Assembly: GCA_944377425.1 (NCBI GenBank)
Contig: CALWEX010000082.1
Location: 1-34,500, forward strand
DNA: 34,500 bases
Direction of reading: 5' to 3'
From: an uncultured Clostridia bacterium
GTDB lineage: Bacteria > Bacillota > Clostridia > Lachnospirales > Anaerotignaceae
Every line of letters begins with the position of its first letter. The first letter of the stretch is position 1. A program made the translations under genes and the position numbers. A model generated the notes under the pieces. It did no database searches. It had not been told where the DNA came from and was given only the letters and a program-made list of their open reading frames with translations. This document shows, in pieces, positions 15,867 through 24,661 of the stretch.

Positions 15867-16868
15867 ATGTCCGAGGTACTGTCACAAAGCCAGATAGATG
15901 CACTTATAAATTCAATGAGAAGCGGCGACGTTACAAGTGAACCTGAAAAGAAAGAAAAAAAATATAAGAAATATGATTTTTACAGCCCTAAGAAATTTAC
16001 CAAGGATAAATTAAAGCTTTTATCCGGTATATACGAAAATTACGCCAGATTATGCTCTTCAAGAATTAATAATCTTGTTCGAATTGCAAGCACTGTAAAC
16101 GTTCTTGAGGTTGAGGAGCAAAGATATTACGAATTCAGCAATGCGTTAAGTGATAATGACATGCTCTCTCTAATTAATGTAACACTGCCTAACGGCATGA
16201 TATATGGCCCGGTTATACTGCACTGTACAAACCAGCTTATTCTATGCATGATAGACAGAATGATAGGTGGTACAGGTGAAGATGCTAAGGATATACCTGA
16301 TTCTTATGTATGTACTGATATAGAAATCTCACTCTACCGCAACATTGCTAAGTATCTTGTTGCGATTATGGGTGATGGTTGGGCTGATTATATAAACTTA
16401 GAGTTTTCTTTAGATAAAGTTGAAACTAACCCTGGAATGATGCAGAAAATAGGCAGAGATGAAACTACCGTAATTGTTGTTATGGAAGTTGAGATAGGCG
16501 ATATAGTGGGAAAAATTAACATCTGCCTGCCGAGCAATTTTCTTACTGGTGTTTTCCAGACATTTGAGGAAAAACCAGAAAAGAAAAATCCTGAGGATGA
16601 AACCACAAAAAGTATTTTTGATGGAATTAAAACAACGCCTATGGAAATATGTGCTGAACTTGGAAAATCAACCATTTTGCTGAAGGATTTGTTTACACTC
16701 CAGGTTGGGGATGTAATTAACCTAAATAAATCCAAAGACTCGGATGTCTTTATTTATATAGAAGGCGAGCCGTGGTTTAAGGGTGAATTAGGTAAATACA
16801 ATAAAAATATGGCGGTTAAAATTAACGAGGTTTATGATAAAAATTTAGTTTCGTCCAAAGGAGAATAG
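15867..16868 (+). CDS. fliM: Flagellar motor switch protein FliM
   Basis: FliM, 333 residues, is the C-ring component that receives CheY-P. The N-terminal CheY-binding peptide LSQSQIDALINSM (about 5-17) is intact. A CheC-like middle domain (about 45-240) binds FliG; it includes GTGEDAKDIPD, corresponding to the family's GG loop. The C-terminal FliN-like SpoA domain (about 255-330) includes GDVINLNKSKDSDVFIYIEG. GGGAGG precedes the ATG. It is six bases from fliY. Confidence 0.96.
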   Translation: MSEVLSQSQIDALINSMRSGDVTSEPEKKEKKYKKYDFYSPKKFTKDKLKLLSGIYENYARLCSSRINNLVRIASTVNVLEVEEQRYYEFSNALSDNDMLSLINVTLPNGMIYGPVILHCTNQLILCMIDRMIGGTGEDAKDIPDSYVCTDIEISLYRNIAKYLVAIMGDGWADYINLEFSLDKVETNPGMMQKIGRDETTVIVVMEVEIGDIVGKINICLPSNFLTGVFQTFEEKPEKKNPEDETTKSIFDGIKTTPMEICAELGKSTILLKDLFTLQVGDVINLNKSKDSDVFIYIEGEPWFKGELGKYNKNMAVKINEVYDKNLVSSKGE

Positions 16869-16874
16869 GAACAC

Positions 16875-18170
16875 ATGAATTCAAAGATTTTTAGCTCTAT
16901 GGAAATAGACGCGATTGGCGAGATATTAAATATCAGTTTAGGTGCCTCAGCTACGGCAGTTTCAACTATGCTTGGCAAAAGGGTAGACATTACTACGCCT
17001 GATGTGGAAATTGTTACCTATGATGAGTTTGAATATTCAGACATGGAGCCTGCCATAGCTGTTGAAATAACCTATATATCAGGCCTTAGCGGAAGCAACA
17101 TTATGCTGCTTAAAAGGCAGGATGTAAGAATGATTGTTGGGCTTCTTATGGGAATGGAAATTTCCGATGAGGATTTTGAGCTTAACGAAATGAATACCAG
17201 CGCTATATGCGAGGTAATGAACCAAATGATGGGTGCTTCGTCCACTGCTCTTTCGGAGTTTTTAGGCGAGGTTGTAAATATCTCTACACCAATATCTTAT
17301 GAGATAGAAGATGTAGACAGCTTTAAGAAAAAATGCTTCGGTGACGAAGATGAAATGGTTGTTGTTAACTTTAAGCTTAACATAGAAAACCTTGTAGAGA
17401 GCCGGTTTATGAATCTTATGCCTATAAAACTGGCTAAAAAGCTTATTTCAGCTTTTGGCCTTGGTTTTGGCATTGAAAGCTTCAGCGAAGAAGAAAACAC
17501 TGAAGAACCGGTTAAAAAAGAAGAAGTTAAAGAAGCAGCAAAAGAAGAAAAACCGCAGTCATCTGGAAAAGTGCTTTCACAGGAAGAAATAGAAAAACTG
17601 TTGAACAGCAATTTAGCTCAGGATGACAGCCAGTCAACGGCAAGCGACGAAAAAACAGTACAGGCTGCTGCAAGTGCGAACACAGCAAATACTCCTGCGC
17701 CACAGGCACAAAATATGGTTAATGCTCAGCCTGAACAGACAGCATGGCAAAATCAGCCTGTTCAGGGATACGGCGCAGCTGCGCCATATCAGGGTCAGGT
17801 TCAAAGCATGAACATGAATCAGTTCTATGCACAGCCTGAACCTAAGATGATAAATACTCAGCCTTTAAATCCAAGACAGTTTTCTATGACAGAGTCACTT
17901 GGTGAGGAGCAGGCTGAAAACTTAGCCTTAATTATGGATGTACCTTTGGAGATATCCGTTGAGATAGGCAGAACAAAGAAAGTAATTAAAGACATACTGG
18001 AACTTACAACAGGCTCTCTTGTTGTGCTTGATAAGCTTGCAGGCGATCAAGTTGATATATATGCCAACGGACAATGCATTGCAAAAGGTGATGTAGTTGT
18101 TGTTGATGATAATTTTGGTGTAAGAATTACCGAAATTATTAAAAGAGATGAAATTTTAAAAGGCAAATAA
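16875..18170 (+). CDS. fliY: Motor switch phosphatase FliY (CheC-like domain plus FliN domain)
   Basis: FliY (431 residues) combines a CheY-P phosphatase with the FliN part of the C ring. The CheC-like domain (1-200) has two intact phosphatase motifs: E16-N19-P42 and E113-N116-P139, fitting ExxN-x22-P. A low-complexity, Gln/Ala/Pro/Asn-rich linker (about 205-340) follows, then a FliN/SpoA domain (about 347-430). B. subtilis FliY starts with a LSQDEIDALL peptide that binds CheY. Here the N-terminus lacks it, and a very similar LSQEEIEKLL sits at 234-243, after the phosphatase domain. This places the CheY-binding-like peptide on a flexible linker. The start ATG follows GGAGAATAGGA. Confidence 0.95.
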   Translation: MNSKIFSSMEIDAIGEILNISLGASATAVSTMLGKRVDITTPDVEIVTYDEFEYSDMEPAIAVEITYISGLSGSNIMLLKRQDVRMIVGLLMGMEISDEDFELNEMNTSAICEVMNQMMGASSTALSEFLGEVVNISTPISYEIEDVDSFKKKCFGDEDEMVVVNFKLNIENLVESRFMNLMPIKLAKKLISAFGLGFGIESFSEEENTEEPVKKEEVKEAAKEEKPQSSGKVLSQEEIEKLLNSNLAQDDSQSTASDEKTVQAAASANTANTPAPQAQNMVNAQPEQTAWQNQPVQGYGAAAPYQGQVQSMNMNQFYAQPEPKMINTQPLNPRQFSMTESLGEEQAENLALIMDVPLEISVEIGRTKKVIKDILELTTGSLVVLDKLAGDQVDIYANGQCIAKGDVVVVDDNFGVRITEIIKRDEILKGK

Positions 18171-18201
18171 TAAAACCTAATAAAAGGAAGGAAGATAACA
18201 A

Positions 18202-18561
18202 ATGGCAAAGATTATGTTGGTTGACGACGCGGCTTTTATGAGAATGATGGAGAAGGATGCTTTAGTTAAAAATGGTTATACAGATATTTACGAGGCCAGC
18301 GATGGAGCTGAGGCTGTTGAAAAATATGATGAATTAAAGCCAGACCTTGTAATTATGGATATTACAATGCCTAACATGGACGGCTTAGAGGCACTTAAGG
18401 CTATAAGAGCAAAAGACGCTAACGCTCTTGTTGTTATGTGTTCAGCTATGGGTCAGGAAGCTATGGTTATTGATGCTTTAAAATCAGGCGCAAAAGACTT
18501 TATAGTTAAACCTTTTAAACCTGACAGACTTATAAAAACTGTTTCAACTTTAATTGGTTAA
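18202..18561 (+). CDS. cheY: Chemotaxis response regulator CheY
   Basis: CheY, 119 residues, is a single receiver domain. Acidic pocket residues lie in MLVDDAAF, the phospho-acceptor is D53 in LVIMDITMP, the switch Ser is in VVMCSAMGQE and the conserved Lys is in FIVKPFKP. In this type of organism CheA phosphorylates it and CheY-P binds FliM and FliY; FliY and CheC dephosphorylate it. It sits directly after fliY, its motor-bound phosphatase. AAGGAAGG precedes the ATG. Confidence 0.94.
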   Translation: MAKIMLVDDAAFMRMMEKDALVKNGYTDIYEASDGAEAVEKYDELKPDLVIMDITMPNMDGLEALKAIRAKDANALVVMCSAMGQEAMVIDALKSGAKDFIVKPFKPDRLIKTVSTLIG

Positions 18562-18579
18562 AACTGTTATTAAAGGGAA

Positions 18580-18939
18580 GTGTTTAAAATTCTGGGTAAT
18601 ATTTTAACGTTAGTTGGTTTAATTTTAGCTGTAGGCATAATACTAATATTAGCCTATGTTTGTTCAAAGTACATAGGTGGCTCAATGATTGGGTACTGTA
18701 GTTCACCTAATATGAAAGTAGTTGACAGGATTGCTCTTGGTCAGGATAAAAGTCTTGTAATTACTAAAGTTGGAACAAAGTATTTTCTTTTGGGTGTTTC
18801 TTCTTCCAGCATTAATATGCTTAAAGAAATACCCTTTGAAGACTTAAGTAATTTACAGCAGACAGAAAACAAAGAGGCTGTTGGAATGCCTCAATTTAAG
18901 AATGTTTTTACTGACTTACTGTCAAAGAAGAAACACTGA
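18580..18939 (+). CDS. fliO: Flagellar export gate assembly protein FliO (FliZ-type)
   Basis: This 119-residue protein has one N-terminal membrane helix (about 8-30) and a small cytoplasmic beta domain (KVVDRIALGQDKSLVITKVG, then TKYFLLGVSSSSINMLKEI), typical of FliO. FliO helps build the FliP-FliQ-FliR gate. The start is uncertain. GTG 18580 lies only two bases from the GGGA, and no other standard start is nearby. Initiation at an unusual codon slightly downstream (CTG 18592) is conceivable. Its position directly before fliP is canonical. Confidence 0.82.
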   Translation: MFKILGNILTLVGLILAVGIILILAYVCSKYIGGSMIGYCSSPNMKVVDRIALGQDKSLVITKVGTKYFLLGVSSSSINMLKEIPFEDLSNLQQTENKEAVGMPQFKNVFTDLLSKKKH

Positions 18940-18959
18940 TTTGTAATGGAGAAAGTTAT

Positions 18960-19616
18960 ATGAATGACGCAATAGTTAATATTAATGGAAGTAATGTACA
19001 AACACTAGAGCTGTTTTTTTTGCTTACGGTGATGATGCTTTTGCCGTCAATAATTATTATGATGACATCTTTTACAAGAATAATAATTGTGCTGTCATTT
19101 ACAAGAACGGCTTTAGGCACACAGCAGACACCGCCTAACATGGTTTTAATTGGAATTGCCCTGTTTTTAACGCTTTTTATTATGTCGCCTGTGCTAGATG
19201 AGATTAACGAGCAGGCATATATACCTTATAAAAACGAAGAAATAACTCAGGAAGAAGCGCTTGAGCGGGCTTCTGTTCCGCTAAGAACATTTATGCTTAA
19301 GCAGACTGAAACTGAATCCCTTAACATGTATCTTGATTTTGCAGGAGAAGAAATGCCGGAAAGCATAGACGAACTGCCTATGCGTGTTGTAATACCAGCA
19401 TTTATGACAAGCGAGTTAAAACGCGGTTTTATAATAGGCTTTTTGCTGTTTATACCGTTTTTGCTCATTGATATGGTAGTATCAAGCGCTTTAATGTCTA
19501 TGGGTATGATTATGCTGCCTCCGGCTACCATTTCTCTGCCATTTAAGCTGCTGCTGTTTGTCACAGTTGACGGCTGGCAGTTATTATTCTCTACATTGGT
19601 AAGGGGTTTTAGCTGA
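18960..19616 (+). CDS. fliP: Flagellar export gate protein FliP
   Basis: FliP, 218 residues, is the main ring-forming subunit of the export gate. Hydrophobic segments lie at about 16-35 and 55-75 and in the C-terminal half. The signatures MMTSFTRIIIVLSFTRTALG and TQQTPPNMVLIGIALFLTLF are diagnostic, as is the later RGFIIGFLLFIPFLLIDMVV. No separate signal peptide precedes the first helix, unlike longer Gram-negative FliP. ATGGAGAAAG lies before the ATG. Confidence 0.97.
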   Translation: MNDAIVNINGSNVQTLELFFLLTVMMLLPSIIIMMTSFTRIIIVLSFTRTALGTQQTPPNMVLIGIALFLTLFIMSPVLDEINEQAYIPYKNEEITQEEALERASVPLRTFMLKQTETESLNMYLDFAGEEMPESIDELPMRVVIPAFMTSELKRGFIIGFLLFIPFLLIDMVVSSALMSMGMIMLPPATISLPFKLLLFVTVDGWQLLFSTLVRGFS

Positions 19617-19631
19617 TGGGAGGCGTATTAG

Positions 19632-19892
19632 TTGGATAACTCGCAAGTTCTTGATATTATGCGTGCGGCCCTTATGGTTGGTGTTAAGCTATGCGCTCCT
19701 ACGCTTTTGATAAGTATGATTGTAGGTATACTTATATCAATAATTCAGGCTGCAACACAAATTCACGAACAGACTATAACATTTGTTCCTAAGCTCATTG
19801 CAATAGCGGCGGTACTGCTTATTACCGGTTCTTGGATGCTTACAGTATTGCAGGAGTTTACAAGAGAATTGTTCATTATTATGCAAGGATAG
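19632..19892 (+). CDS. fliQ: Flagellar export gate protein FliQ
   Basis: FliQ (86 residues) contributes paired membrane helices to the export gate. Helices at about 15-40 (VGVKLCAPTLLISMIVGILI) and 55-78 flank the conserved QAATQIHEQTITFVPKLIAI. The start is TTG, with GGGAGG eight bases upstream, immediately after the fliP stop. Length and order are canonical. Confidence 0.96.
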   Translation: MDNSQVLDIMRAALMVGVKLCAPTLLISMIVGILISIIQAATQIHEQTITFVPKLIAIAAVLLITGSWMLTVLQEFTRELFIIMQG

Positions 19893-19915
19893 ATTAATTG
19901 TAAAGGGCATTTTAT

Positions 19916-20680
19916 ATGTTTGGAATGAATAATATTTTGCTGTTTTCGCTTATTGCTATGCGAGTCAGCGGGTTTATACTTTTTAACCCAATATTAGGCA
20001 GGCAGAATATACCGGCTATTGTTAAAACAGGAATAATACTTGCTATTAGTTTTATTATTATATCTTACAAGGCAAACGAGCCAGTTGAGGCCGAAAATGC
20101 TGTTGTATATGCTCTTTTGCTTATAAAAGAATTAGGGTGCGGTTTTGCCATAGGGATAGTTATGAATTTGTTTTTGTATATAATTATTCTTTCTGGTGAA
20201 GTTATGGATTTGCAGATGGGACTTTCAATGTCGAAAATATATGATGCGCAAAGCAATATTTCTTTGTCCCTTACAGCTACATTTTTTAATCTTTTGTTTG
20301 TACTTCTTTTCTTTACATCCAATGCGCACTTGGCATTAATTAGGCTATTTATAAATTCCGGCGATATTGTGCCTTATGGAAGTATAGTTTTTGATAAGGT
20401 ATTAAGCTCAGCGGTACTTACAATATTTTGTGATTGTACTGTTCTGGCTTTAAAATTTGCTATGCCTATAATGGCAGCTGAGGTACTGACGGAAATAGGA
20501 GTGGGCATTATGATGAAGGCCATTCCGCAGATAGATGTATTTTCCGTAAATATTCAGGCAAAAGTTATTTTGGGCATTGTGCTGCTTTTTCTAATGTTTA
20601 CGCCTATGTCTGAATTTATTGAGAATTTAATAGAATTAATGTTCCAGCGTTTACAGGAAGTTTTATCTCTTATGGTTTAA
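19916..20680 (+). CDS. fliR: Flagellar export gate protein FliR
   Basis: FliR, 254 residues, is a polytopic membrane protein that caps the FliP/FliQ gate. Features include RVSGFILFNPILGRQNIPAI near the N-terminus, the central GEVMDLQMGLSMSKIYD motif typical of FliR, and hydrophobic C-terminal helices. It lies between fliQ and flhB. Confidence 0.95.
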   Translation: MFGMNNILLFSLIAMRVSGFILFNPILGRQNIPAIVKTGIILAISFIIISYKANEPVEAENAVVYALLLIKELGCGFAIGIVMNLFLYIIILSGEVMDLQMGLSMSKIYDAQSNISLSLTATFFNLLFVLLFFTSNAHLALIRLFINSGDIVPYGSIVFDKVLSSAVLTIFCDCTVLALKFAMPIMAAEVLTEIGVGIMMKAIPQIDVFSVNIQAKVILGIVLLFLMFTPMSEFIENLIELMFQRLQEVLSLMV

Positions 20681-20694
20681 AGGGGGGATAGTTT

Positions 20695-21753
20695 GTGGCC
20701 GGAGAATCCAAGACCGAAAAGGCCACGGACAAAAAGCGGCGTGACGAACGAAAAAAGGGAAATATATTCTTAAGCAACGACATAATTACTCTTATATCGC
20801 TCTTGGGTGCATTTTTTTTAATGAAACTGTACTTTCCCAGCATTTATGGCAACATTAAGCAGTATTTAACAGAGTACATGGATTATGCCGGCACAAGAAT
20901 GGAAATTACAAATAACGTAGTTTCTGATATGACTTTTGGTTTTGTTATCGCTTTTATAAAAATAGCAATGCCTGTTATGCTGGTGTCTATGGCTCTTATT
21001 ATAATATCTACTGTTTTTCAGACAAAGCTTTTGTTTTCAACTGAAAGTCTTATGCCAAAATTCAGCAGGCTCAGTCCCATGCAAGGTGTAAAGAGGATTT
21101 TTTCAGTACGAAGTATTGTTGAGGTTTTAAAAGGTCTTATAAAGATTACTATTTTATTCGTCATTTTATATAACTTCGTTAAAAAGCATATTTTAAATTT
21201 TCCAGAATTAATGTCTGTTGATTTAATATCATCATGCGCTTTTATGCTGGAAATGATAATGGATATGGTAATTAATATCGGCATAGCTTTTACAGCTATT
21301 TCTGTTTTTGACTATTTCTACCAGTGGTGGGAATACGAAAGACAGATGAAAATGACTAAGGAAGAAGTTAAAGAAGAATACAAACAGCTGGAAGGCGACC
21401 CGAAAGTTAAGGGCAAAATTAAAGAAACTCAAAGAAAAATGGCTATGTCCAGAATGATGCAGGCAGTGCCAAATGCCGATGTGGTTGTTAAGAACCCTAC
21501 ACATTTTGCCGTGGCTCTTAAATATGATTTGAATAAAAACAGCGCTCCTATTGTTGTGGCAAAAGGTCAGGACGAGCTGGCGCTTAGAATAATACAGGTT
21601 GCAGAGGAAAGCGGCGTTTATGTTGTTGAAAATCGGCCTTTAGCAAGAGCATTATATTCCTCTGTAGATGTAAACCAGGAAATACCGGCCGATTATTACG
21701 GTGCTATTGCCGAAATACTTGTTTATGTATATAAACTCAAAAAGAAATTGTGA
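20695..21753 (+). CDS. flhB: Flagellar export switch protein FlhB
   Basis: FlhB (352 residues) controls the substrate switch from rod/hook to filament. The N-terminus ESKTEKATDKKRRDERKKGN is the family hallmark. Four membrane segments lie at about 30-48, 85-107, 142-163 and 183-205. The self-cleaving NPTH motif is at 267-270, followed by HFAVALKYD. The start is GTG behind AAGGGGGGA. It lies between fliR and flhA. Confidence 0.97.
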   Translation: MAGESKTEKATDKKRRDERKKGNIFLSNDIITLISLLGAFFLMKLYFPSIYGNIKQYLTEYMDYAGTRMEITNNVVSDMTFGFVIAFIKIAMPVMLVSMALIIISTVFQTKLLFSTESLMPKFSRLSPMQGVKRIFSVRSIVEVLKGLIKITILFVILYNFVKKHILNFPELMSVDLISSCAFMLEMIMDMVINIGIAFTAISVFDYFYQWWEYERQMKMTKEEVKEEYKQLEGDPKVKGKIKETQRKMAMSRMMQAVPNADVVVKNPTHFAVALKYDLNKNSAPIVVAKGQDELALRIIQVAEESGVYVVENRPLARALYSSVDVNQEIPADYYGAIAEILVYVYKLKKKL

Positions 21754-21779
21754 CTTTGACTTAAAATGGAGAATCAGGA

Positions 21780-23843
21780 ATGAAAAGTTTATTTAATAAT
21801 GCCATTTCATTATTCGTAATAGTTATTGTTCTTTTAATATTCATACCTTTGAATCCGTTTGTAATAGATATATTTTTTATACTTAATATATCATTATCAT
21901 TTATTATTCTGCTGATAACAATGAATATTAAGGAATCTCTTGAATTTTCTATTTTTCCATCTCTGCTTTTAATTACTACATTATTCAGGCTTGGACTTAA
22001 CATTTCATCAACAAGACTTATACTTACACGTCAGGGTGAAGCCGGACAGGTAATAAAGGCTTTTGGTAACTTTGTACTTCAGGGAAATGTTGTAGTCGGC
22101 GTTCTTATATTCCTTATTATAGTTTTAGTTCAGTTTATAGTTATTTCAAAAGGCGCCGAAAGAGTTGCAGAAGTTGCTGCAAGATTTACTCTTGATGCTA
22201 TGCCTGGTAAGCAGATGGCTATTGATGCAGACTTAAGCTCAGGCTTAATTAATGAGCAGGAGGCTAAAGAAAGACGTTATAAAATACAGAAAGAATCCGA
22301 CTTTTACGGCGCAATGGACGGTGCAACAAAAATTGTAAAAGGCGATGCCATAATGTCCATTATTATAACGTGTATTAACTTTATAGCCGGTACAATAATA
22401 GGCATGCTTCAGTCGAGCATGTCTTTTACCGAAGTTTTGCAGGTTTACTCAATAGCAACTATTGGTGACGGACTTGTTTCACAGATACCAGCACTTTTGA
22501 TTTCAACATCTACAGGTATGATTGTTACAAGAGCAGTTTCCGAAGGCAGCTTAAACTTTGATGTAACAAAGCAGTTTTTAGCACAGCCAAGAGCTATTAT
22601 GACAGGCGGCTGTATATTAGCAGTTTTAGCTGTTATACCGGGTATGCCACATATTCAGCTTGTAATAATAGCTGCGGCATTAATAGCTTTAGGCTATACG
22701 GTTTCAAAGAGAATGCAGCTTGAAGCTCAAGTGGCAGATATGACCGAAGAACCAATGGCTCAGGAGGAAGTTCAGGATAATTCCTATAAAGATATAAACA
22801 GTGTTTACTCACTTTTAAACGTAGAGCCTATAGAAATGGAGTTTGGCTACAGCCTTATACCGTTAGCCGATGAATCCAGTGGCGGAAAGCTGATACACAG
22901 AATAGTTATTTTCCGTCGGCAGTTTGCACAAGAAATGGGTCTTGTTATTCCGTCTATAAGGTTAAGAGATAGCTCCAGCCTTAATACAAATCAGTATGTA
23001 ATAAAAATTAAAGGCGAAGAAGTGGCAAGGGGCGAGATTTTAATTGATTATTATTTGGCTCTTGAGCCGCCTAATCCTTCAGGGGATATAGAGGGAATAG
23101 AAACAATAGAGCCTGCTTACGGTATACCAAGCAAATGGATAACGCCGGATTTAAAAGAAACTGCCGAAATTTATGGCTACACTGTAATTGACCCGCTTTC
23201 GGTTATGGTTACTCATTTATCGGAAGTAATTCGACAGCATTCTTACGAGCTTTTGTCGCGAAACGAGGTTATGCAGCTTTTGGAAAATTTGAAAAAGACA
23301 TCAAAAGAGCTTGTGGAAGAAGCATTTCCAAATGTTATTTCTTACGGAGCTTTCCAAAAAATACTTGCCAATTTATTAAAAGAAGGCATACCAATAAAAG
23401 ACTTAAACACAATTTTGGAATGTATTGTCGATTCATCAGCTGATACAAAAGACCCAGATACACTTCTGGGCAATATCCGTGTTGAGCTTAAGCGTACCAT
23501 AACAAGGAAGTTCTGTGAAAACGGTCAAATGAAAGTAATGACCCTTGATGGAGAGGCTGAAAGGCTTATAGCATCAAACCTTATTAAAGGTGAAAGAGGC
23601 ATTTACCTTGCTTTAAGCCCGGATGTAATGCAAAGGTTTATAAGCAAGCTATCTGAAAATGTTAAAAAATTCAGCGACCTTTCTCAGCCGCCTATACTTC
23701 TTACAAGCCATGTAATACGGCTTTATGTGTACCGCTTAATAGAACAGTTTTTTCCGAATGTATATGTTTTGTCATTTAATGAGATAGCCAACAATGTACA
23801 GATACAGGCAGTTGGAAATATTACGCTTGATAATAAACAATAA
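21780..23843 (+). CDS. flhA: Flagellar export channel protein FlhA
   Basis: FlhA (687 residues) has about eight membrane segments in the first 310 residues, then a large cytoplasmic domain that forms a nonameric ring receiving export substrates. Conserved membrane-domain stretches include LFRLGLNISSTRLILT and the FHIPEP-loop region around DAMPGKQMAIDADLSSGLIN. The cytoplasmic part includes IRLRDSSSLNTNQYVIKIKG. Its ATG follows TGGAGAA. In Bacillus and many clostridia flhF and flhG come next; here the sigma-factor gene follows after 14 bases. Confidence 0.97.
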   Translation: MKSLFNNAISLFVIVIVLLIFIPLNPFVIDIFFILNISLSFIILLITMNIKESLEFSIFPSLLLITTLFRLGLNISSTRLILTRQGEAGQVIKAFGNFVLQGNVVVGVLIFLIIVLVQFIVISKGAERVAEVAARFTLDAMPGKQMAIDADLSSGLINEQEAKERRYKIQKESDFYGAMDGATKIVKGDAIMSIIITCINFIAGTIIGMLQSSMSFTEVLQVYSIATIGDGLVSQIPALLISTSTGMIVTRAVSEGSLNFDVTKQFLAQPRAIMTGGCILAVLAVIPGMPHIQLVIIAAALIALGYTVSKRMQLEAQVADMTEEPMAQEEVQDNSYKDINSVYSLLNVEPIEMEFGYSLIPLADESSGGKLIHRIVIFRRQFAQEMGLVIPSIRLRDSSSLNTNQYVIKIKGEEVARGEILIDYYLALEPPNPSGDIEGIETIEPAYGIPSKWITPDLKETAEIYGYTVIDPLSVMVTHLSEVIRQHSYELLSRNEVMQLLENLKKTSKELVEEAFPNVISYGAFQKILANLLKEGIPIKDLNTILECIVDSSADTKDPDTLLGNIRVELKRTITRKFCENGQMKVMTLDGEAERLIASNLIKGERGIYLALSPDVMQRFISKLSENVKKFSDLSQPPILLTSHVIRLYVYRLIEQFFPNVYVLSFNEIANNVQIQAVGNITLDNKQ

Positions 23844-23857
23844 TTGGGGATACTTTT

Positions 23858-24661
23858 ATGATTGTGCGGAAAGAATTTGAAGAAAGAAGCAATGAAGAAC
23901 TGCTTGAGGAATATAGCCGAACAAAGGACCAGCGTTTAAAGCAGGAAATTGTATTAAGGTATATATATTTAATTAAAAGTATAGCCATACAATTTCGCGG
24001 TGTATACTCTAATTTTGCTCAGGTAGAAGATATTGTAAACGAAAGCGTAGTGGCGCTTATGAAGGCAGTTGATAAGTACGACCCTAATATGAATACAAAA
24101 TTTGAGACTTTTGTTTCAAAACGCTTAAAAGGCCTTATTATAGACATAACAAGAAAACAGGACTGGGTGCCGAGGACAATACGAAAAGAGCTTAAAGATA
24201 TAGACGAAGCCACAAAAACGCTTTATGAAAAACTTGGAAGGTTTCCAACAGACCAAGAAACAGCGGAATACTTAAATATAAGTTTAGATAAATATTTAAA
24301 AATAGCTGGTAAATCTAATGTTTATAACTTGGTTTCATTGGACAGCTTTTTAACAGAACAGTCTGGCGAAAGAAGCGAGAAAAATTTAATTAGCAAAGAA
24401 CAGCTGCCAGAAGAACAGGTGGAAAACCAAGAAATGCGCAAGGTTTTAAAAGAAGGCCTGCTTAGTTTAAAAAAGAATGAGCAGTTAGTCCTTTCTTTAT
24501 ACTACAGAAAAGAGCTTACAATGAGGGAGATAGCTGAAGTTATGAAGCTGAGCAAACCAAGAATTTCTCAGATACATGCTAACGCCATCAGAAAGCTGAG
24601 AATTTATATGGAAAAAAATTACTCAATGGAGGGAATACATAATGTTTCAGGGATTTTATAA
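23858..24661 (+). CDS. fliA: Flagellar sigma factor (sigma-28, FliA/SigD/WhiG type)
   Basis: This 267-residue sigma-70-family factor has region 2 (about 30-100: QEIVLRYIYLIKSIAIQF, then VEDIVNESVVALMKAVDKYD), region 3 (about 115-160) and region 4 (about 215-257), with the helix-turn-helix LTMREIAEVMKLSKPRISQI. WVPRTIRKELKDIDEA is typical of the flagellar/WhiG subgroup. It should direct late flagellar genes and is the likely reader of the sigma-28-like sites before fliD (31402) and the chemoreceptor gene (2027). No anti-sigma factor FlgM is encoded here. Its last 20 bases overlap the next gene. Confidence 0.92.
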   Translation: MIVRKEFEERSNEELLEEYSRTKDQRLKQEIVLRYIYLIKSIAIQFRGVYSNFAQVEDIVNESVVALMKAVDKYDPNMNTKFETFVSKRLKGLIIDITRKQDWVPRTIRKELKDIDEATKTLYEKLGRFPTDQETAEYLNISLDKYLKIAGKSNVYNLVSLDSFLTEQSGERSEKNLISKEQLPEEQVENQEMRKVLKEGLLSLKKNEQLVLSLYYRKELTMREIAEVMKLSKPRISQIHANAIRKLRIYMEKNYSMEGIHNVSGIL

